A DNA stretch of 64,000 nucleotides, from NCBI GenBank assembly GCA_965215215.1, contig OZ244043.1, positions 3,286,001 to 3,350,000 on the forward strand. Direction: 5' to 3'. How positions within the stretch are numbered: position 1 is the first letter of the stretch; each line of letters starts with the position of its first letter. A model generated the notes under the pieces. That model did no database searches and was not told where the DNA came from. It was given only the letters and a program-made list of their open reading frames with translations. Made by a program: the position numbers and the translations under genes. This stretch comes from CALDTK01 sp965215215. Its GTDB lineage: Bacteria > Bacteroidota > Bacteroidia > Chitinophagales > Saprospiraceae. This document shows, piece after piece, positions 56,394 to 64,000 of the stretch.

Positions 56394-57657
56394 CGCCGGC
56401 GGCCTTCGTGGGTGGAACCATGTCGTTTGGCGTGTTTTGCAGTAAACTGCCAGCTCCCCACAGGAGCTTCCCAAACCTCTTACCCCGGCGCCCCACCTCA
56501 ATCCCCGCCCACTCCAGCCCACAACTGTTGTGAATCCGCCCACCCGCCACCTTGAGCGTACCCCCCGGCTGCACCAAAATACGCTTGCCCGCAGGCATAC
56601 TCAGGCGGCACCGCACCTCGAGGTAGCCCCCCTCGGCAATGGTGAGGTTGCCTTCTAAATCCGCCTCGTGCCTCAGCACGAAAGTATCGCGCAGCACCAC
56701 GTCACCCCCCTCACGACCCCTGCACCAATTAGGCTGTAGGTACTTGCGCTGCTGGCTGCCCTCCCGCGCCATCACGGCCTGCATACGCCCTACTTGGCAG
56801 GGCGTGAGCGTGATGGCGGCGGCGGTGTAATCCATGAGGTTGTTGCTGATCTCGTCGCAGCCGAGGTTGTAGTTCCAACACTGCTTGTGCCGGGGGGTGT
56901 CGTCGCAGCCGTCGTCCTGCGCCCAGGTGTGCGCCAATGTATAGATGTGGCTGATTTCGTGCGTGAAGGTCTGGTGGTACGCCCACTGCCCGTCCCACCG
57001 GTCCCAGCGCGCCGAGAGCTTCACGTAACTCGCCCCGAAGGCAACGCCCCCGTTCACGATTCGGTAGGTCTCGCTCTTCACGCTGTCCGGATCCGGGGCA
57101 ACGAAAAAGACGTTCAACGTCGAGTCCTGCCGATACTTGTAGCGATTGAAGGCCGCCGAGTTGCCGATATTGTTGCGCCGACCGGTGTGCAGGTGCCAGG
57201 GTACCTCCTCGTCGTAGTGGAAGTACACCCCGTCGTCGCCCGGGGTACTACCATCGGAGGTAAGCACGTAACGCATCCGCGACGGCACCGGATCGGGGGC
57301 TCCCCCCACGGGCAGGTTCATGCGCGCCACGCGCGCGAGGTGGTGGTTGCAAGCGTTCACGATCGACTGCACGTGCGCCGGCCCCTCTACCGTATCCAAA
57401 TTCGAAGGTCGGGAGCGCTTGTCCATCACGTGGACGTTGAGTCGCACGTACTTGATCGGCCAAAACCCGAGGTGGTTCGTATCCGGAACGTACCGCTCGG
57501 TACCGCGGCGACCGGGTTCACTGCGGCGACTCAGTTCGGCCGCCGGCACCGGCTCACCGACGACCTCCCAGTCGGCCGCCGTCGCGAGGCGCGTACTCGG
57601 CCTCGGCGTGCAGGCGACCACGCAGACGCACAAACACAGCCAGGCGATCGTCCTCAC
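56383..57657 (-). CDS. M43-type (pappalysin/cytophagalysin) metalloprotease lipoprotein
   Basis: 424 residues from a GTG at 57657 (MRTIAWLCLCVCVVAC, lipobox with Cys16). The GTG overlaps the paaC TGA as GTGA. Zinc site: H233-E-I-S-H237-I-Y-T-L-A-H243, the metzincin pattern HExxHxxGxxH with Thr in place of Gly. The M43 cysteine-rich segment DDGCDDTPRHKQCWNYNLGC and Met-turn NNLMDYT follow. The last 90 residues form a beta-rich region with a right-handed-helix-like pattern (GYLEVRCRLSMPAGKRILVQPGGTLKVAGG). It is probably a surface or periplasmic lipoprotein. The longer frame to 57921 lies inside paaC and is rejected. Confidence 0.85.
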   Translation of the reverse strand: MRTIAWLCLCVCVVACTPRPSTRLATAADWEVVGEPVPAAELSRRSEPGRRGTERYVPDTNHLGFWPIKYVRLNVHVMDKRSRPSNLDTVEGPAHVQSIVNACNHHLARVARMNLPVGGAPDPVPSRMRYVLTSDGSTPGDDGVYFHYDEEVPWHLHTGRRNNIGNSAAFNRYKYRQDSTLNVFFVAPDPDSVKSETYRIVNGGVAFGASYVKLSARWDRWDGQWAYHQTFTHEISHIYTLAHTWAQDDGCDDTPRHKQCWNYNLGCDEISNNLMDYTAAAITLTPCQVGRMQAVMAREGSQQRKYLQPNWCRGREGGDVVLRDTFVLRHEADLEGNLTIAEGGYLEVRCRLSMPAGKRILVQPGGTLKVAGGRIHNSCGLEWAGIEVGRRGKRFGKLLWGAGSLLQNTPNDMVPPTKAAGDAP

Positions 57658-58406
57658 CACTGTGCCCCCGGATAGCTGCGCTGAAGGTGCTGCATCTCGG
57701 CGAGTATGAAACCGAGCTGTTCGGAGTGTATCCCGTTTTTGCCGCCCAGGCGCATGGCGTCCGCGGGGAGGTCCGGCACCCGCAGTCGGGCTTCCGCCAA
57801 AACCTCCCGCACGTTCGCCCGGTAGGCTCCCGCCAAAACTTCGGGCAGCGGGGCGAGACCCTCCGCGTGGGCGGCCTCCTCGGTCGGCGAAGCGGTGGTC
57901 AGCTCTCCGGTGAAGAGCCACAACGTGTCCAACGCGCGCTGCATACGGCGGTTGCTCTCCTCCGTACCGTCGCCCAGCCGGATCACCCAGTCGCGCGAGT
58001 AGCGCAGGTGATAGGTTACCTCCTTAAAACCCTTCGCGGCGAGGGCGGCGAGGTGCTCGTCGCCAGAACCCTTGAGCTCGGTTAGTAAGAGGTAATGGAA
58101 GCTATCGAAGAGGAACTGCCGCAGTACGGTCTGCCCCCAATCCCCGTTGTCGACCTCGCAGAGCAGCGGGTTCAAAAACTCGCGCTCGGTGCGTAGGTAA
58201 GCGAAGTCGTCTTCGGTACGCCCGTCGTCGGCGAGCTCGGCGGCGTAGCTGTAGTAGGCGCGCGCCTGACCGACCAAATCGAGCGCGATGTTAGTGAGCG
58301 CGATATCCTGCTCCAATACCGGGCCGTGACCGCACCATTCGGAGAGCCGCTGACCGAGAATCAAATTCGTATCCGCCCGTTGCAGCACGTAGTTTAAAAT
58401 CGCCAC
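57654..58406 (-). CDS. paaC: Phenylacetyl-CoA epoxidase subunit PaaC
   Basis: 250 residues with GTG start directly after the paaB stop. PaaC is the ferritin-like structural partner of PaaA in the ring-1,2-epoxidase of aerobic phenylacetate breakdown. Recognised parts are NYVLQRADTNLILGQRLSEWCGHGPVLEQDIALTNIALDLVGQARAYYSYAAEL, REFLNPLLCEVDNGDWGQTVLRQFLFDSFHYLLLTELKGS, YHLRYSRDWVIRLGDGTEESNRRMQRALDTLW and the terminal GGKNGIHSEQLGFILAEMQHLQRSYPGAQW. paaD and paaE, which usually follow, are replaced by an overlapping protease gene. Confidence 0.95.
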   Translation of the reverse strand: MAILNYVLQRADTNLILGQRLSEWCGHGPVLEQDIALTNIALDLVGQARAYYSYAAELADDGRTEDDFAYLRTEREFLNPLLCEVDNGDWGQTVLRQFLFDSFHYLLLTELKGSGDEHLAALAAKGFKEVTYHLRYSRDWVIRLGDGTEESNRRMQRALDTLWLFTGELTTASPTEEAAHAEGLAPLPEVLAGAYRANVREVLAEARLRVPDLPADAMRLGGKNGIHSEQLGFILAEMQHLQRSYPGAQW

Positions 58407-58697
58407 TTACATATTTTTAACCTCCGGCGGTACTTCGTAGAAGGTGGGGTGCCGGTATACCTTGTCCTCGGCCGGACCAAAGAAAGAGTCCGCATCCGCT
58501 GGGCTGGAGGCGGTGATCGCGCTGCTAGGTATCACCCAAATGCTCACGCCTTCGCTACGCCGGGTGTACACGTCGCGCGCGTTCGCCAGCGCCGTAGCCG
58601 CGTCGGCCGCATGTAGGCTACCGGCGTGTTTGTGGTGTAAGCCCCCGCGTGAGCGCAGGAAGACTTCGAAGAGCTGGCCCTGTGAAGTTGCTGACAT
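58407..58697 (-). CDS. paaB: Phenylacetyl-CoA epoxidase subunit PaaB
   Basis: 96 residues from the ATG at 58697 (MSATSQGQLFEVFLRSRGGLHHKHAGSLHAADAATALANARDVYTRR), the conserved PaaB beginning; the longer frame lies inside paaA. The end VPSSAITASSPADADSFFGPAEDKVYRHPTFYEVP also matches (read here as VIPSSAITASSPADADSFFGP). PaaB bridges PaaAC dimers in the epoxidase complex and has no cofactor. It begins 7 bases after paaA and ends one base before paaC. Confidence 0.94.
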   Translation of the reverse strand: MSATSQGQLFEVFLRSRGGLHHKHAGSLHAADAATALANARDVYTRRSEGVSIWVIPSSAITASSPADADSFFGPAEDKVYRHPTFYEVPPEVKNM

Positions 58698-58704
58698 ACT
58701 GTTG

Positions 58705-59688
58705 CTAGGCGGTAGCGAGGGCAGGTCGATCTTCGGTACCGGCTCTCGCCGCTTGTCTCTCGGCGTAAGCCTGCGCGGCCTCACGGACCCAAGCACCCTC
58801 CTCGTGTGCGTTCAGGCGAGCCTCCACGCGCTCGCGGTTGGCCGGGCCATGACCCTTGATCACGCGGTAGAACTCCGCCCAGTCGATGGCCCCGAAGTCG
58901 TAGTGGCCGCGCTCCTCGTTCCAGCGCAGGTCCGGGTCGGGCAGCGTCAGTCCGAGCGTTTTGATCTGCTCGGCGATCACGTCGACCATCTTTTGCCGGA
59001 GCTCGTCGTTGGTGAACCGCTTGATGCGCCAGCGCATGGAGCGGGCGGTGTTCGGGCTCGCGTCGTCGGACGGACCGAACATCATGAGCGCCGGCCACCA
59101 CCAGCGGTTCACGGCATCCTGCGCCATGGCGCGCTGCTCCCCCGTGCCCCGCGAGAGCGTGAGCATGATCTCGAAGCCCTGGCGTTGGTGGAAGCTCTCC
59201 TCCTTGCACACGCGCACCATAGCCCGCGCGTACGGCCCGTAGGAGCAGCGGCAAAGCGGCACCTGGTTCATGATGGCGGCCCCGTCGACCAACCAGCCGA
59301 TGGCGCCGATGTCGGCCCAAGTCAGGGTGGGGTAGTTGAAGATACTCGAGTACTTAGCGGCGCCACTGTGCAGCTGGTCGAGCAGCTCCTCGCGGTCGAT
59401 CCCGAGCGTCTCGCAGGCGCTGTACAGGTACAGACCGTGGCCGGCTTCGTCCTGGACCTTAGCGAGCAGAGCCACCTTACGGCGCAGGCTCGGGGCGCGG
59501 GTAATCCAGTTGCCCTCGGGTAGCATGCCCACGATCTCGGAGTGGGCGTGCTGGCTGATTTGTCGGATAAGCGTTTTGCGGTAAGCGGCCGGCATGTAAT
59601 CGCGCGGCTCGATGCGCTCGTCGGCGGCGACGCGGGCCTCGAAGGCGGCGTCGCGTTGCTCCTCGGTCAGTTGGGGTTGTTGGCTCAT
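58705..59688 (-). CDS. paaA: Phenylacetyl-CoA 1,2-epoxidase catalytic subunit PaaA
   Basis: 327 residues from the ATG at 59688 (MSQQPQLTEEQRDAAFEARVAADERIEPRDYMPAAYRKTLIRQISQHAHSEIVGMLPEGNWI). PaaA is the di-iron oxygenase that epoxidises the ring of phenylacetyl-CoA. Iron ligands are in KVQDEAGHGLYLYSACE and CKEESFHQRQGFEIML. ARSMRWRIKRFTNDELRQKMVDVIAEQIKTLGLTLPDPDLRWNEERGHYDFG is also conserved. The gene is the first of the paaABC-protease-membrane protein operon; a TACCTTGA string upstream may be its promoter. Confidence 0.96.
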   Translation of the reverse strand: MSQQPQLTEEQRDAAFEARVAADERIEPRDYMPAAYRKTLIRQISQHAHSEIVGMLPEGNWITRAPSLRRKVALLAKVQDEAGHGLYLYSACETLGIDREELLDQLHSGAAKYSSIFNYPTLTWADIGAIGWLVDGAAIMNQVPLCRCSYGPYARAMVRVCKEESFHQRQGFEIMLTLSRGTGEQRAMAQDAVNRWWWPALMMFGPSDDASPNTARSMRWRIKRFTNDELRQKMVDVIAEQIKTLGLTLPDPDLRWNEERGHYDFGAIDWAEFYRVIKGHGPANRERVEARLNAHEEGAWVREAAQAYAERQAARAGTEDRPALATA

Positions 59689-59845
59689 GGTTGGGTGGAC
59701 TAGGCTCAAGGTACGAACAGCCAATAAAGCGTTAAAGATCAGTCGAAACAGGCGTTCGACCTTACGGGGAAGTTAAAGACCGGTAGCGGTGTACGCCAGG
59801 GCGGCGGCCACCGCGGTTACAGACTTACCAACTAAAAATCCCCCC

Positions 59846-60421
59846 ATGAAGTACTTCCTCGCCGCGTTTACCCTACTCGTATGCTTCGGTACGGCCTCCG
59901 CGCAGTTTATCCCGAGTGTGGGTATGCACGGCTACCTGACCGAGCGCGTGGACGCGAACGACCTCGACGCCGACATTGAACTACGGGGCCGCGCGGGCTT
60001 CCAGTTCGGTTTCGATTACCGGACCTCGAAAAAGGCGATCTACCTCCAACCGGGCGTCCACTATTACAGCACGAAGACGACGGTGAGCAACTTGCGTGAG
60101 GTCGGACTTTCGCGCAACGCCGGCAAGCAGCGCCACACGATGCTCAAGGTTCCGGTACTGGCTGGTCTGCGCATCGGCCTCAACGGAGTGGCCGCCGTCC
60201 ACCTGCAGGGTGGACCCGTGGTTACGGCGAGCCTCAACGAGGACCTAACCAGCGACCTCGGTCGTCAGTCCAACTTCGCCTTCGGACTCGGCACGGGCGT
60301 AGCCGTCGACTTCATGAAGCTGCACGCCTTCGCGCGCTACGAGTTTGGAATGACGCAGGCCTTTAAGAACCAGGCGGGCAACGCCGACGTCGTTAGCGTG
60401 GGCATCGGGCTGGTCTTCTAG
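59846..60421 (+). CDS. Small outer-membrane beta-barrel protein (PorT/OmpW-like size)
   Basis: 191 residues from the ATG at 59846 (MKYFLAAFTLLVCFGTASAQ, signal peptide); the open frame further upstream is rejected. The mature part opens FIPSVGMHGYLTERVDANDLDADIELRGRAGFQFGFDYRTSKKAIYLQPGVHYYSTKT and alternates about eight amphipathic strands, closing with VSVGIGLVF. This is the outer-membrane beta-barrel (OMP_b-brl) type common in Bacteroidota. Function unknown. It is divergent from paaA and overlaps the convergent MFS gene by four bases. Confidence 0.82.
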   Translation: MKYFLAAFTLLVCFGTASAQFIPSVGMHGYLTERVDANDLDADIELRGRAGFQFGFDYRTSKKAIYLQPGVHYYSTKTTVSNLREVGLSRNAGKQRHTMLKVPVLAGLRIGLNGVAAVHLQGGPVVTASLNEDLTSDLGRQSNFAFGLGTGVAVDFMKLHAFARYEFGMTQAFKNQAGNADVVSVGIGLVF

Positions 60422-61647
60422 GCGACCCGCCGTCGGTCGGTGCGTCTGCGGTACCACCACAAGTACGCTACGGACAGAAAGCTAATGCCGGCGAACACGC
60501 CGTAGGTAAGCGGTAAGCGGGTTACCTCGTTGGCGTAGATCGCCGCACTGAGTAGAGCCCCGAGCCCGATGCCGGCCTCCAGCGCGATGTAGAGCGTCCC
60601 GAACGCCCGACCCCGCCCACCCTCGTCCGCCCGATCGATAACCCAGGCCATCACGGCCGGGCCGGCGATCCCGGTGGTGAACCCGAATACGGCCGCACCG
60701 CCGAAGAGCCCCCAAGCGCCCTGCCCGAAACCCATGATGAGCAGCCCGAAGCCGGTAAGCGCACTCGCCACGCGGATCACGGGTACCCGCCCGAAGCGGT
60801 CGCTCACCCGCCCGGCAACCAGTCTGCTCAGCAGGCTGGCCCCCGTGAAGAAGAGGAAGTACAGGCCTTTGTTGTGGAAACCGAGCGAGCTGCTGTGGTC
60901 CGGGCTCACGGTAAGCAGCAGCCCGTAGCCCGAATAGAGCAGAAACAACACGGCCGCCGGCGCCAGCGAGGGGCGGTACAGTACGTCGCTCCACCGCACC
61001 CGCAGCAGCGACGAGCTCAGGGGGCGGCGCTCGCGCACCGGCAGCGTTTCGGGCAAACCGTACAGCAGGAGCATGCTCAGCAGCGCCACGCCACTACTTG
61101 CGTAAAACATGAGGTCGTACCCGAAGTCGTTCGCGAGCCAACTGCCGAGCGGGGGCGCCGAGCTCGCGCCCACGTTGAAGGCCACCCCGATAATCCCGAT
61201 CGCCTCACCGCGGCGGTGGCTCGGTACGATATCGGCGAGGTAAGCCGTGTTGGCCGTCGGCTTGAACCCGGTCGAGAAGCCGTGCGCGAGTCGCAGGGCC
61301 AAGAAGGCCGCCACGCCGGAGATCAAAGGGTACAGCGCGGAGCAAACCACGCAAACCAACGTACCGATAGCCATCACCGGAACGCGCCCCACCGTGTCGG
61401 ATAGCTTGCCGGACCAGGGGCGCGACAATCCCGCGGTTAGCGTAAACAGACTGATAATTAGCCCCTTGTAGTCCGCGCCACCCAACGCGCTCAGGTACTG
61501 CGGCAGCTCCGGGATGATCATCGTAAAACTGGCCGCAAACAAACCGTGGCTCGCGGCCAATAACCAAAACTGACGCGTGTAGAGCGGCCGCTCGACGGGG
61601 GAGATCGGTACCGACTCGGTTCGGTCGACCGCGAGAGAGGAAGCCAT
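60418..61647 (-). CDS. Major facilitator superfamily transporter
   Basis: 409 residues with 12 hydrophobic segments. The MFS motif A between helices 2 and 3 is GLSRPWSGKLSDTVGRVPVMAIG, repeated in the second half as LVAGRVSDRFGRVPVIRVA. The N-terminus YTRQFWLLAASHGLFAASFTMIIPELPQYLSALGG and AHGFSTGFKPTANTAYLADIVPSHRRGEAIGIIGVAFNVG resemble drug/metabolite exporters of the YfcJ/YhhS type. The substrate is not readable. It starts 169 bases from the divergent M36 protease gene. Confidence 0.93.
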   Translation of the reverse strand: MASSLAVDRTESVPISPVERPLYTRQFWLLAASHGLFAASFTMIIPELPQYLSALGGADYKGLIISLFTLTAGLSRPWSGKLSDTVGRVPVMAIGTLVCVVCSALYPLISGVAAFLALRLAHGFSTGFKPTANTAYLADIVPSHRRGEAIGIIGVAFNVGASSAPPLGSWLANDFGYDLMFYASSGVALLSMLLLYGLPETLPVRERRPLSSSLLRVRWSDVLYRPSLAPAAVLFLLYSGYGLLLTVSPDHSSSLGFHNKGLYFLFFTGASLLSRLVAGRVSDRFGRVPVIRVASALTGFGLLIMGFGQGAWGLFGGAAVFGFTTGIAGPAVMAWVIDRADEGGRGRAFGTLYIALEAGIGLGALLSAAIYANEVTRLPLTYGVFAGISFLSVAYLWWYRRRTDRRRVA

Positions 61648-61816
61648 AGCATGAAGCGCTTGCGGATCGCGAACCGAACCCCGGGTAAGCGTAAAGCCGG
61701 GAAGCGACCTTTCAGTTCTTAGCTTGCTACTCGTAAATTCAGGTTTGTGGCGGCAAACTTACCCGTATGTATCCCCTACTGAGGTTCCGTATTTCGTCAC
61801 CTCCTAACTTGGTCGA

Positions 61817-64000
61817 ATGTTGCAGCGCCTCGGTTTCGTTCTTTTAGTCATCTGTGTAGGTCGAGCGACTACCGTTTTGGCGCAAGCAGATCCGGTTAGG
61901 TCGGCGAACGCGGAGGCAGCTATCGGGTACACGTTACGACAGGCAAACGGACGGTCCTTCACGACCGAAGACGTGCAAGGCCTGCTCGTACTCAGCGAGC
62001 ACCACGACGCGCTCGCCAACGTCGACTACGTTTACCTCGGTCAGGCCATCGACGGGGTCCCTATCCGCGGTTCGGTGGCGAGCGTGGCCGTTCGCGACGA
62101 CCGGGTGCGCAGTTTCGAACACACCTTCTTGGATCGTCTGGCGAGCCGCACCTCGCTGAGCGCACGCTCGCCGACCCTCAGCGACGCGGAGGCCATCTCG
62201 GTCGCGCTTCGCTCCCTCGGCGTGGTGAGCGCCGGTGGCTTAGGTGCACGGAGCGAGCAGCCGGCCCGCGCGCGCGATCCCCTATCCGTCGAAGACTACT
62301 ACCTCCGGCTGCCCGACGGTAGCCTGCGCTTGTGCAAGGGGGTGGATGTGGCCCCCGAGGGAAGCGACGCGAACCTGCGCCTGAGCATCGACGCGCGTAC
62401 GGGCGAAGTTTTGCAGCAGGAAGATCGCACGGTGTACTGCTCCTTCGGGCACCCGGAGCCGTTCGGACACGATTGCGAAGCGGCGGTCTTCCCTCGTCCC
62501 GCTCGGCACGCGGAGCAGTACACCCCGCTCGCCAACGGTAGCTACCTCGTGTTCCCTTGGCCGGCGGAGAGTCCCGACTTCGGTCCGCAGGAAACCGTCA
62601 CCGATCCGGCCGACCCGGAGTTCAGTCCTTTCGGGTGGCACGACACCGACGGGGCGGTGGGGCCGGAGTACACGATTACGAGGGGCAACAACGCGCACGC
62701 CTACGCCGACCTCAAGGACGAAGACGAATCCCTCGGCAACGAGCCGGACGGCGGGGCGGAGCTGACCTTTCGCTTCCCCTACGTAGCGGGCGCGAGCGCC
62801 GAACAGCAGTCGGAGGCGGCCGTGGTGAACCTATTTTACGTGGTAAATCGAATGCACGACTTCGCGGCGCGCTACGGGTTTACCGAGGCCGCCGGTAATT
62901 TTCAGCAGCAGAACTACGGCGGACGGGGCAAAGGCAACGACCCCGTAGTGGCCCAGGCCCAGGACGGCGCGCAAACCGCCGACGACAGCCGGCCCGACGC
63001 CGACCACATCAACAACGCCAATTTTGTGACCCCGGTCGAGGGCAAGGCGCCACGTATGCAGATGTACCTCTGGGACCGGCTCGCGGACCTCGAGTTCGTT
63101 TCCGCGCCGGGGTCGTCGAGCAGCTACGGACCTTCCTCGCGTGTTGGCGGCGACTGGGGGGAGGGGGCCTTCCTCGCGTCCGGAGACTCCGTACGGAGCG
63201 CGATCGTGCAGGTGCGAGACGCCGGAGGCGAATCCGCTACAGACGGCTGCGAGGCCCTCACGAACGCCACGGCGCTGGAGGGCAAGATCGCGGTGGTCGA
63301 CCGTGGCACGTGCCAGTTCGGCTACAAAGCGCTGCAAGCGCAGCGCGCGGGTGCCGTCGGGGTGATAATTTGCAACTCCGAGGACGCACTCGTCGCGCTC
63401 GGGGCGGGGACCGACGGGAAGGAGGTAACCGTCCCCGTGGTAATGCTCACCGAATCGGGCTGCGCCCGCTTGCGCGTCGACGTAGACCGTAACCCGAGCC
63501 AGACCTTTAAGCTCAGTTACCCGGAGGGGGAGGTCAACCCCTACTTATCGAGCTCGTTCGACAACGGCATCGTAGCCCACGAGTACGCCCACGGCATCTC
63601 GACCCGCCTCACCGGGGGGGCGGCTACCGACGACTGCCTTTCGCGCCGTGGGAACGTCGAGCAGATGGGCGAGGGCTGGAGCGACTTCTTCGCGCTCGTC
63701 ACCACGTTGCAGCCCGGACAAGACGGAAGCACGCCGCGTGGGCTGGGCAACTTCGCCAGCGGCGCGCCAACCGACGGACCCGGTATGCGCAACTACCGTT
63801 ACAGTACAAACCTGGAGGCTAATCCCGTCAATTACGCGGACGTAGCCGACGAATCCTTCAGCAGGCCACACGGCATCGGTAGTATCTGGGCGAGTATGCT
63901 CTGGGATCTCTACTGGGACTTGGTCGAGCGGTACGGACGCGCGGGCGATCTCGTCCGCGGCGAGGGGGGGGATACCCGGGCGATCGCCCTCGTTATGCAG
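61817..64000 (+). CDS. M36 fungalysin-type metalloprotease with inserted PA domain (3' end outside window)
   Basis: The frame from the ATG at 61817 stays open to the window end (728 codons). The signal peptide is MLQRLGFVLLVICVGRATTVLAQ. A fungalysin/thermolysin-type propeptide follows (about 25-200), then the M36 catalytic region starting near TRGNNAHAYADLKDEDESLGNEPDGG and NLFYVVNRMHDFAARYGFTEAAGNFQQQNYGGRGKGNDPVVAQAQDG. A protease-associated insert occupies about residues 430-565 (VVDRGTCQFGYKALQAQRAGAVGVIICN). Zinc ligands are H588 and H592 in VAHEYAHGIS and Glu619 in GEGWSDFFAL. It is secreted; a T9SS sorting domain would lie beyond the window. Confidence 0.93.
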   Translation, partial: MLQRLGFVLLVICVGRATTVLAQADPVRSANAEAAIGYTLRQANGRSFTTEDVQGLLVLSEHHDALANVDYVYLGQAIDGVPIRGSVASVAVRDDRVRSFEHTFLDRLASRTSLSARSPTLSDAEAISVALRSLGVVSAGGLGARSEQPARARDPLSVEDYYLRLPDGSLRLCKGVDVAPEGSDANLRLSIDARTGEVLQQEDRTVYCSFGHPEPFGHDCEAAVFPRPARHAEQYTPLANGSYLVFPWPAESPDFGPQETVTDPADPEFSPFGWHDTDGAVGPEYTITRGNNAHAYADLKDEDESLGNEPDGGAELTFRFPYVAGASAEQQSEAAVVNLFYVVNRMHDFAARYGFTEAAGNFQQQNYGGRGKGNDPVVAQAQDGAQTADDSRPDADHINNANFVTPVEGKAPRMQMYLWDRLADLEFVSAPGSSSSYGPSSRVGGDWGEGAFLASGDSVRSAIVQVRDAGGESATDGCEALTNATALEGKIAVVDRGTCQFGYKALQAQRAGAVGVIICNSEDALVALGAGTDGKEVTVPVVMLTESGCARLRVDVDRNPSQTFKLSYPEGEVNPYLSSSFDNGIVAHEYAHGISTRLTGGAATDDCLSRRGNVEQMGEGWSDFFALVTTLQPGQDGSTPRGLGNFASGAPTDGPGMRNYRYSTNLEANPVNYADVADESFSRPHGIGSIWASMLWDLYWDLVERYGRAGDLVRGEGGDTRAIALVMQ

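Noticed and set aside
56794..57675. A 293-codon plus-strand frame opposite the M43 gene
   Set aside because: The minus-strand frame carries a lipobox, zinc motif and Met-turn; the plus-strand product is Arg/Val-rich without any motif.
58444..59523. A 359-codon plus-strand frame opposite paaA and paaB
   Set aside because: It covers two clear minus-strand genes in another phase and shows no domain.
1..64000. CRISPR array, tRNA genes, insertion sequences or prophage
   Set aside because: No regularly spaced repeats, cloverleaf-type sequences with CCA-type ends, transposase motifs or phage structural genes were seen in any gap.

Overview
The window is a contiguous, gene-dense piece of a GC-rich (roughly 55-60% by eye) Bacteroidota chromosome, most likely from the Saprospiria (Lewinella-like). 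This rests on several things read in the sequence: type IX secretion and gliding genes (porV, porU, a porP/sprF-like gene, gldJ), a carotenoid branch of the saproxanthin/myxol type, Bacteroidota-type TAnnTTTG-like promoter elements, few Shine-Dalgarno sites, and zinc-free forms of S14 and L36. The lineage is inferred from gene content, not from a search.

Layout. 1-16,850 (+): the 3' end of fusA, then an almost complete S10-spc-alpha ribosomal superoperon (rpsJ to rplQ, with secY, map, infA, rpmJ and rpoA). Structured leaders precede rplC and rpoA. 16,960-20,660 (+): housekeeping genes carA, eno, a FtsB/DivIC-like division gene and sucD. 20,640-27,144 (-): a giant NtrY-like sensor kinase followed in the same transcription unit by crtD-, cruF- and crtZ-like carotenoid genes. 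27,200-27,583 (+): RNase P RNA. 27,589-35,623: the T9SS/gliding block, with porU and porV on minus and the sprF-like gene and gldJ on plus. 35,690-45,940: murF, a degenerate ureohydrolase-like gene, an OmpA-type protein, a CoA-binding protein, the pyruvate dehydrogenase E2, recR, a fused glycosyltransferase and an M20 amidohydrolase. 46,060-51,150: a sigma-54 activator without a DNA-binding domain, a LOG-like gene, a putative porin and rlmB. 51,270-53,975: an S24/LexA-like regulator divergent from a parA plus ribbon-helix-helix partition pair. Their 395-base spacer carries DnaA-box-like motifs and short repeats. 54,055-61,650: an IYD-like nitroreductase, a polytopic membrane protein, an M43 lipoprotein protease coupled to paaABC, a small beta-barrel and an MFS exporter. 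61,817-end: an M36 fungalysin-type protease cut by the window edge.

How the parts may work together. PorU, PorV, GldJ and the PorP/SprF-like protein belong to the T9SS/gliding apparatus, and secreted proteases such as the M36 enzyme are plausible clients. The least expected pattern is regulatory. Near-consensus sigma-54 promoters, both with GG-N10-GC spacing, lie in front of gldJ and in front of the sigma-54 activator gene, and that activator stops just where its Fis-type helix-turn-helix should begin. An NtrY-like kinase also heads the carotenoid operon. The second region worth attention is the S24 regulator / parA / RHH locus with its DnaA-like boxes. No tRNA, CRISPR array, insertion sequence or prophage was seen.
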